Below, piece by piece: positions 58,953 to 64,000 of a stretch of 64,000 nt of DNA. Origin of the DNA: JAICYJ01 sp963797565 (lineage in GTDB: Bacteria; Actinomycetota; Thermoleophilia; Gaiellales; JAICJC01); NCBI GenBank assembly GCA_963797565.1, contig CAWCPM010000005.1, positions 1-64,000 on the forward strand, read 5' to 3'. A program made the position numbers and the translations under genes. Each line of letters starts with the position of its first letter. The stretch's first letter is position 1. The notes below the pieces were generated by a model. The model made no database searches. It was not told the origin of the DNA and was given only the letters and a program-made list of their open reading frames with translations.

Positions 58953-60575
58953 TCAGACGAGGTCGTGCTCGAACGCAAACGCGGTCGCTGCCGCGCGTGA
59001 CGCGACGCGCAGCTTGGCGTAGATGTTCTGCACGTGGCGGGCGACCGTGTGCTCGCTGATGACGAGGACGGCGGCGATCTCGCGGTTGGTCTTGCCGCGC
59101 GCGAGCAGCCGCAGCACCTCGAGCTCGCGCCCAGAGAGTCCGTGCGCGGGCTTGGCCGGCACCGGCTCGAGTCGTGCGAGATCCGGGGCCGCTTCCAGCT
59201 TGCGGAACGCCTCGCAGGCTGCCTCGCGCTCGAGCGCTGCGGCCTCGCCGTCGCCCAAGGCGGCGCATGCTGCCGACAGGAGCGCGCGGGCGCGGGCGAC
59301 CTCGTAGGGCGCGTCCAGCTCGATCCACAGCTGTTGGGCGGCCCGCAGGTGCGCGAGCGCGCTGCCGGCGTCGCCTTCGGCCAGCGCAGTGGCACCGTCG
59401 GCGTGGGCGACCATGGCGGTGAGCATCCGGCTCTCGTACCGTGCGGCGAGGGAGTGCAACTCGGCGCACGCCGCTCGCGCGTCGTCGAGCTCACCGGCCG
59501 CGAGCGCGATCTCGACGTGCGCCGGGAGCAGCGCCGCCCGCTTGAGGGGCTCGGCGATCTCGGCGCTCGCCCCGCGGATGGCGACGAGGGCCAGATCGAC
59601 CCGCCCCTGGGCCAGTCGCAGCTGCGCCAGGCCCGGCTGCGGCTCCCACCCCATCCGGCTGGCATCGCGGTAAGCCGCCTCGGCCGGGTCGAACCGGCCC
59701 AGGAGGCGAAGCAGCTCGCCCTGCCGGTAGTGGGCGAGCCCCGCGGCCGGATTGCCGGTTTCGACAAACCGCTGGCCGGCCAGCCGGGCCTCGTTGAGGG
59801 CATCGGGCCACGCCCCGCCGAGCTGCAGGATCTCTGCCCGGTGCACAAGGCAGCGGCCGGTGAACGCGACAACATCACGCTGCCCCTCCACCCACGCCGT
59901 CAACACCTGCGTCCACTCCCGCGCCCGGCCCACCTCGAACACCGACTGGCATGCCAGGATCACGCCGCAGTAGACGATGCCAACGACGAACGGCATCGGC
60001 TCGTCTGTCGTCACCGTCACCATCGCCTCGTCCAGCAACGCCATCCCCGCGCGCACCTGCCCCGACATCACGAGCATGTGCCCCTGCGCGTGCACCGCCA
60101 GCGCCAGCAGATCGCGGTCGCCGAACCGCTGTCCCACCGCCGCCGCTCGGCCTGCGACGGCCGCCGCCTCCTCATACTCCCCAGCGGCCTCGTGCCGGAA
60201 CACGAGCGGCAACAGAAGGTAGCCGTGGTCCGCCGATTCCCCGGGTTCTTGGTCGAGCAGCCTCTGGGCCCGTCCCAGCCAGCCGCTGGCCGGTCCGACA
60301 GCACCGCCGTACGCGAGGTTCATGCCGATCCAGATCGCCGGCCGCACGGCCGGCACCGTCTCGCCGCGCTCGAGGTACCGGTAGTGGGCCCGCTCGAGTG
60401 TCGCCACCGCCGCCTCATCTTGAGCCAGCATCAGCTCGGCTGTCGCCCATAGCTCGAGATCCTCGGCGTCGAGTGGCGCCGAGCCGTCGGCGCGGGCAAA
60501 CGCCTCGCGCGCCTCGAGCCAGGAGCGCTCCGCGATCGCCCGCTGGGCCTGGGCGAGAAGTCCGGTCACAGCCAT
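58953..60575 (-). CDS. TPR-LuxR transcriptional regulator
   Basis: 540 residues. About 460 residues of helical TPR-like repeats (LEAREAFARADGSAPLDAED; EYEEAAAVAGRAAAVGQRFG), then a LuxR HTH: LSGRELEVLRLLARGKTNRE, VLVISEHTVARHVQNIYAKL. There is no N-terminal ATPase, unlike the large regulator in the island. It probably controls the adjacent monooxygenase gene, 119 bases downstream on the same strand. Confidence 0.88.
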   Translation of the reverse strand: MAVTGLLAQAQRAIAERSWLEAREAFARADGSAPLDAEDLELWATAELMLAQDEAAVATLERAHYRYLERGETVPAVRPAIWIGMNLAYGGAVGPASGWLGRAQRLLDQEPGESADHGYLLLPLVFRHEAAGEYEEAAAVAGRAAAVGQRFGDRDLLALAVHAQGHMLVMSGQVRAGMALLDEAMVTVTTDEPMPFVVGIVYCGVILACQSVFEVGRAREWTQVLTAWVEGQRDVVAFTGRCLVHRAEILQLGGAWPDALNEARLAGQRFVETGNPAAGLAHYRQGELLRLLGRFDPAEAAYRDASRMGWEPQPGLAQLRLAQGRVDLALVAIRGASAEIAEPLKRAALLPAHVEIALAAGELDDARAACAELHSLAARYESRMLTAMVAHADGATALAEGDAGSALAHLRAAQQLWIELDAPYEVARARALLSAACAALGDGEAAALEREAACEAFRKLEAAPDLARLEPVPAKPAHGLSGRELEVLRLLARGKTNREIAAVLVISEHTVARHVQNIYAKLRVASRAAATAFAFEHDLV

Positions 60576-60630
60576 GTCGCGCCATTGTCTCGCACGCTGG
60601 TCGCTGGGTGCGGGTTTCCCGGAGGCTGGA

Positions 60631-61278
60631 CTACTTCGACTTGGGCACGGCCCCGTGGGTGTAGGTGACGGCGGGGTAGAGGGCGTCGGCGGCGGGGACT
60701 TGCCCGTTGAGCGGCTGGCCGGGTGCCTTGACCGGGTAGTAGCGCGCCTTATCGCCGTTGAGCAGCACGCTCCAGCGCTGGGTGATCCAGAGTTGATCGT
60801 CCTTTCGGATCTCCCATTGGAAGCGGTCGAGCGGCCGGGGGGCGGGGCCGGCTATGCGGGCGCCGCGCTGGTCGAACTGGCTGCCGTGGCAGGGGCACGC
60901 GAAACCGATTGCCGAGGCCTGGGCGGGACAGCCGACGTGGGTGCAGCGGTTTGAGAAGACGACGAACATGGCGTGGGGGGCGAGCCAGTCGCGGTCGCTT
61001 CCGCCGGTGTAGTGGACGTAGGCAAGGCCGCTCGATAGCGGCTGGGCGGGATCCTCGACGTACGGGGCAGCGGTCGGCGCGAAGCCGGTTTCCGACGTAA
61101 ACGAACGTACCGGTCCCAGTGAGACTGGATGGAACGTTGCTTCCTGCGTCACCGGTGCGAGCAGGTAGGCGGCGACAGGGGTGGCGAGCACGCCGCCGAT
61201 GGCTGCGCCCAGGCCGACCGTGGCGACGCCGAGCATGCCGCGCCGGGTGGTCGTGTATCGCTGTTCCTGATCGGTCAT
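60631..61278 (-). CDS. Rieske [2Fe-2S] protein
   Basis: 215 residues. A twin-arginine signal (TTRRGMLGVATVGLGAAIGG) anchors an exported Rieske domain whose cluster ligands are in CTHVGCP and CPCHGSQFD. It resembles the iron-sulfur subunit of cytochrome bc complexes. No cytochrome b gene adjoins, so it may serve another complex. Its ATG overlaps the cupin gene stop (ATGA). Confidence 0.88.
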   Translation of the reverse strand: MTDQEQRYTTTRRGMLGVATVGLGAAIGGVLATPVAAYLLAPVTQEATFHPVSLGPVRSFTSETGFAPTAAPYVEDPAQPLSSGLAYVHYTGGSDRDWLAPHAMFVVFSNRCTHVGCPAQASAIGFACPCHGSQFDQRGARIAGPAPRPLDRFQWEIRKDDQLWITQRWSVLLNGDKARYYPVKAPGQPLNGQVPAADALYPAVTYTHGAVPKSK

Positions 61279-61898
61279 GAGGCTGTCCTTTGTGGGTAGA
61301 TGGTGCGTAGAGTCGGAGCAGGTCTGGTGTCCCCGTCACCGGCACACGGCTGTGAGCCGTCGTAGGTGGGGCCGAACTCGGCAAGCGCCCATGCCGCGGT
61401 CGCGCCGACCCTCGCCGCCAATCGCTGGACTGGGAGGGGGAGGATGGGGAGCTGAACGTCGTCGCGGTGGTGGTCGACGATCGCCGCCAGGCGAAGCGGG
61501 TGTGGCAGGCCCCGGCGGTTGGTCTTGCCGTCCCGGGCGAGCGCGAACATCGTCTCCAGCAGGCGCTCGAACCCCAGCGCGGGTCGTATCTCGCACCGGA
61601 ACCGGGCCCGGCCTTCGCTTGTGTTCCAGAACGCGTGCGCGGTGCCCGCCTTCACGACCACGGTCTCGCCGGCCGTTGCGAACAGTCGCTCGCGACCGAG
61701 GCGGAACCCCACCGTGCCATCCAGGATCTGGAAGGTCTCGGTCTGATTGGGATGGACGTGCACGCCGGCGGCCGAGCCTCCGGGTTCCAGCGTGACCTCG
61801 GCGATCACGAGCTCGCCGTCGGAATCCGCCGATGTCCGCTGAAACGTCACCGTCTCCCCGGTGACGGGGTTTGCGATCGAGTCTCCGGTTCGAATCAT
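61275..61898 (-). CDS. cupin-domain protein
   Basis: 207 residues. Cupin motif 1 GVHVHPNQTETFQILDG (His-x-His...Glu) and motif 2 VVKAGTAHAFWNTSEG (His) supply a metal site in residues 40-100. The C-terminal 100 residues are helical and unassigned. Function unknown; metal-dependent oxygenase or ligand binding are both possible. It is coupled to the Rieske gene. A divergent ECF sigma gene begins 117 bases away. Confidence 0.8.
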   Translation of the reverse strand: MIRTGDSIANPVTGETVTFQRTSADSDGELVIAEVTLEPGGSAAGVHVHPNQTETFQILDGTVGFRLGRERLFATAGETVVVKAGTAHAFWNTSEGRARFRCEIRPALGFERLLETMFALARDGKTNRRGLPHPLRLAAIVDHHRDDVQLPILPLPVQRLAARVGATAAWALAEFGPTYDGSQPCAGDGDTRPAPTLRTIYPQRTAS

Positions 61899-62015
61899 TT
61901 GCCTGTTCCTCCTGTTTCCGGCTGGTAGCGGCGGCAGCCGCGCATCGGTTTTCGGGAGGTGACGTAGGCGGCACGCCGGAAATCCGATCCAGGGTCTCCT
62001 CGGCTAGGACAGGTA

Positions 62016-62627
62016 GTGGCTCACGGATTCCAACCATCGCCGTCTCGGCTTCCCGCCCGCCCTCAATCGGTGTGGGACTACACCCGGCTCTCGGACGCGG
62101 ATCTGTTGGCGCTGGTCGCCGAGGATCGCGACCAGGTTGCCTTTGAGGAGTTCTTCAGCCGCTACTCGCGATCCGTCTACTCATTGATGGTCAGGCAACT
62201 TGGCGACGCCGGATGGGCCGACGATGTCGTCCAGGAAGCGTTCATCTCGGTGTGGCGGTCCGCGCGTACCTACCGTCCCGAGCGCGGCGCGGTGGTCGGA
62301 TGGCTGTACACGATCGCGCGAAACGCCGGATACGCCGCCGCTCGCCGCCGCCAGGCCCAGTGGCTGGTCGACGCACCCGACCGCACCGACCCATCACCCA
62401 CGCCGGAGGACGAGACGGCGGAAAAACTGGAGGCGTTCCAGCTCCACGTGTGCATCGAGCGACTGCCTCAGAACGAACGCGAGATCATCGAGCTGGCCTA
62501 CCTCAAGGGGATGTCCCAGAGCGAGATCGCGGCCGAGCTCCAGATGCCCCTGGGGACCGTGAAGACGCGAAACCGCGCCGCGTTGCTGCATCTCGCCGAG
62601 ATCCTGGAACGGGAGGAGCACTCATGA
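62016..62627 (+). CDS. ECF-type RNA polymerase sigma factor, second copy
   Basis: 203 residues. Region 2 FEEFFSRYSRSVYSLMVRQL and DVVQEAFISVWRSARTYRPE; region 4 LPQNEREIIELAYLKGMSQS and MPLGTVKTRNRAALLHLAEI. A clear paralogue of the sigma factor at 9044. The GTG at 62016 has TAGGAC six bases before it, so the mRNA may be leaderless. A GTG 18 codons later, just before WDYTRLSDADLL, is the alternative. It is coupled to its anti-sigma gene by ATGA. Confidence 0.9.
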   Translation: MAHGFQPSPSRLPARPQSVWDYTRLSDADLLALVAEDRDQVAFEEFFSRYSRSVYSLMVRQLGDAGWADDVVQEAFISVWRSARTYRPERGAVVGWLYTIARNAGYAAARRRQAQWLVDAPDRTDPSPTPEDETAEKLEAFQLHVCIERLPQNEREIIELAYLKGMSQSEIAAELQMPLGTVKTRNRAALLHLAEILEREEHS

Positions 62628-63262
62628 ACGAGCCCGACCTTCAGGCGCTCGAGCGCAGGCTCCACACCCTCCCGCCGCTGCTCGACGTACCGCCCAGCCT
62701 GGTCGCCCCATCCGTCCAGGCCGCCGTCGCCGATCCCGACTCGCCCGCCCCGACCCAGCGAGCGCCACGCCGCTCACGCGGATGGTCACGACGCTGGTCG
62801 CTCGCGGGGGTGGTCGCGATCGCCGCCGCTGCGGCGGTCGCTGTGACCATCACGGTCACATCCCAGCCCGGCGGCCACACCGGGTTTCAGCGCATCGCGA
62901 CCCTCACCGGCGCCGGCAACGCCTCCGGCTACGTCGAGGTCGGACGCGCCGACGGCGCCGTCGAACCCGTTGTCGTGTCGATCAGCCATCTCGACCCCGC
63001 GCCCGCCGACCAGTACTACGAGATCTGGTTCAAGACCGGAGGCAAGAACGTACCCGGCGTCGCCTTCAATGCCGGCTCCGACGGCCGGGCGGAAGTTCAC
63101 CTCAGCGCCCCGACCAACACGAAGTGGGTGCGATGCTGGATCACCCGCCAATCGATTAGCGACCCCGGCAGCCCCACCATCGTCATGCGCGCCACGCTAG
63201 CCGGCCGGCGTCACGATGCCTGGCCTGCCTGCTGGTGCACGCGCTCTGCGAGCCGGCCGTGA
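62624..63262 (+). CDS. RskA-type anti-sigma factor, second copy
   Basis: 212 residues: cytoplasmic N-terminus, one membrane helix (SLAGVVAIAAAAAVAVTITV) and an external anti-sigma-K domain (PADQYYEIWFKTGGKNVPGV; TNTKWVRCWITRQS). Paralogue of 9598-10164. The last 18 residues (after RATLA) extend beyond the first copy's end and overlap the convergent flavoprotein gene by 52 bases. Confidence 0.85.
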   Translation: MNEPDLQALERRLHTLPPLLDVPPSLVAPSVQAAVADPDSPAPTQRAPRRSRGWSRRWSLAGVVAIAAAAAVAVTITVTSQPGGHTGFQRIATLTGAGNASGYVEVGRADGAVEPVVVSISHLDPAPADQYYEIWFKTGGKNVPGVAFNAGSDGRAEVHLSAPTNTKWVRCWITRQSISDPGSPTIVMRATLAGRRHDAWPACWCTRSASRP

Positions 63263-64000
63263 ACGAACTGCACGGCCATCGCTCCTTCTCCGACGGCGGT
63301 GGCGCAGCGCTTTATCGAGCCGGAGCGTGCGTCGCCTGCGGCGAAGACGCCGGGCAGGCTGGTCTCCAGCAGGGTGTCAGCGCCTGCCGCACTGCCTGTG
63401 AGGATGAAGCCGTCGTCGTCTCGGGCGACGACCTCGCCGAGCCAATCCGTGCAGGGCAACGCGCCGAGGAACAGGAACAGGAACGACAGCGTCAGGCGCT
63501 CTCCGGTTTTCAGCGTGACCGCCTCCAGTTGGCCGTTGTCGCCGTGCAGGGCGGCGACCTCGCTGCGATCACGTACCGCGACGCCGTAGCGGTCGAGTTC
63601 GCGAACGAGGTAGTCCGACATCGTCTCGCGCAGATCGCCGCGGCGGTGAAGCAGCGTCACGAGCGCGCCGCCGCGAGCCAGCCAGACGGCAGCCTGACCC
63701 GCCGAGTTCCCGCCCCCGATCACGCCCACGCGCGACGCCCCGCAGAGCTGCGCCTCGGGCGGCCCCGCCGCGTAGAACACGCTCAAACCCTCGTAGGACG
63801 AAAGTCCATCAACGGGCAGCCGCCGGTACTGCGCGCCGGTCGCGAGCAGCACCGTGGGCGCCAGGATCTCGTGGCCCTCTTCCAAGCCCACCCGGTAGCC
63901 TCCGTCGAGAGGTTCGAGCGATATGGCCCGGTAGGGAGACGCGGTTCGAGCCTCGAACTTGCGCAGTCTGTGCGACCGCGCGGCTGGTCAGCTCGGAACC
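63211..64000 (-). CDS. thioredoxin-reductase-like FAD/NAD(P) oxidoreductase, partial and frameshifted
   Basis: Only the C-terminal two-thirds is in the window. NADPH motif VGVIGGGNSAGQAAVWLARG and C-terminal FAD motif LPGVFAAGDARSGSIKRCAT. The frame runs from the stop at 63211 back through SLEPLDGGYRVGLEEG and RKFEART, then meets an in-frame TGA near 63986. In the next frame the expected family sequence ELTSRAVAQT appears. Removing one base at about 63964 would join them as AVAQTRKFEAR. No CxxC redox pair is seen in the visible part, so it is a TrxR-like rather than true TrxR. Confidence 0.8.

Noticed and set aside
1..64000. CRISPR array or rRNA operon
   Set aside because: No regularly spaced short repeats and no rRNA signatures were seen anywhere in the window.

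Overview
The window is GC-rich, densely packed DNA from what is most likely an actinobacterium of the Thermoleophilia (Solirubrobacterales or Gaiellales type). That placement is an inference. It rests on many GTG starts and ATGA/GTGA gene overlaps, two ECF sigma/RskA-type anti-sigma pairs, a DUF5317 protein, a CarH/LitR light-response locus and an MmpL-type exporter. No 16S rRNA gene is present to confirm it.

Left core block (1-15.1 kb): a lipoate ligase with a likely single-base frameshift, a tiny Flp-type pilin, the E1-alpha subunit of a 2-oxoacid dehydrogenase, an ArsR/SRPBCC pair with twin operator palindromes, clpP, fabF, and the proline genes proB-proA. These are followed by an XRE regulator, a two-CBS protein, an ECF sigma/anti-sigma pair, a 30-residue membrane peptide, an HD-GYP protein with a degenerate GGDEF-like tail, and an unusual DUF5317-MFS-thioredoxin-like fusion.

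Integrated island (about 15.12-46.99 kb): a tRNA-Ala(CGC) gene is followed 31.8 kb later by a 40-base exact copy of its 3' half. A truncated tyrosine integrase lies just inside the left copy, so this is an old, probably immobile, tRNA-targeted island. It carries a two-component system, two back-to-back secreted PPC-NHL proteins, lgt, a PAP2 phosphatase, gene remnants and a fluoride exporter under a fluoride riboswitch. A salt/ion block follows: two KimA-like permeases, two related unknown membrane proteins, a diguanylate cyclase, a CPA1 antiporter, a CtaG-like protein, and a STAS-TetR-ClC operon. The island ends with a truncated IS481 transposase and an MFS + MmpL export operon with two small proteins, divergent from a large ATPase-LuxR regulator. 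Three of the ion-block genes are preceded by the same 19-base motif, which I could not assign to a known riboswitch class. This is the best candidate for something undescribed.

Right core block (47-64 kb): a CarH-like B12 photoreceptor/repressor stands divergent from an FAD oxidoreductase, DUF1365, cyclopropane-fatty-acid synthase and SDR operon, with a 13-bp inverted repeat across the shared promoter region. Then come two epoxide-hydrolase-type enzymes behind a pair of 20-bp dyad repeats, a SnoaL-like protein, a membrane class III adenylate cyclase, a flavin monooxygenase with a TPR-LuxR regulator, a Rieske/cupin pair, a second ECF sigma/anti-sigma pair, and a truncated thioredoxin-reductase-like gene at the edge, also frameshifted.

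All calls were made by reading the sequence; no database search was run.
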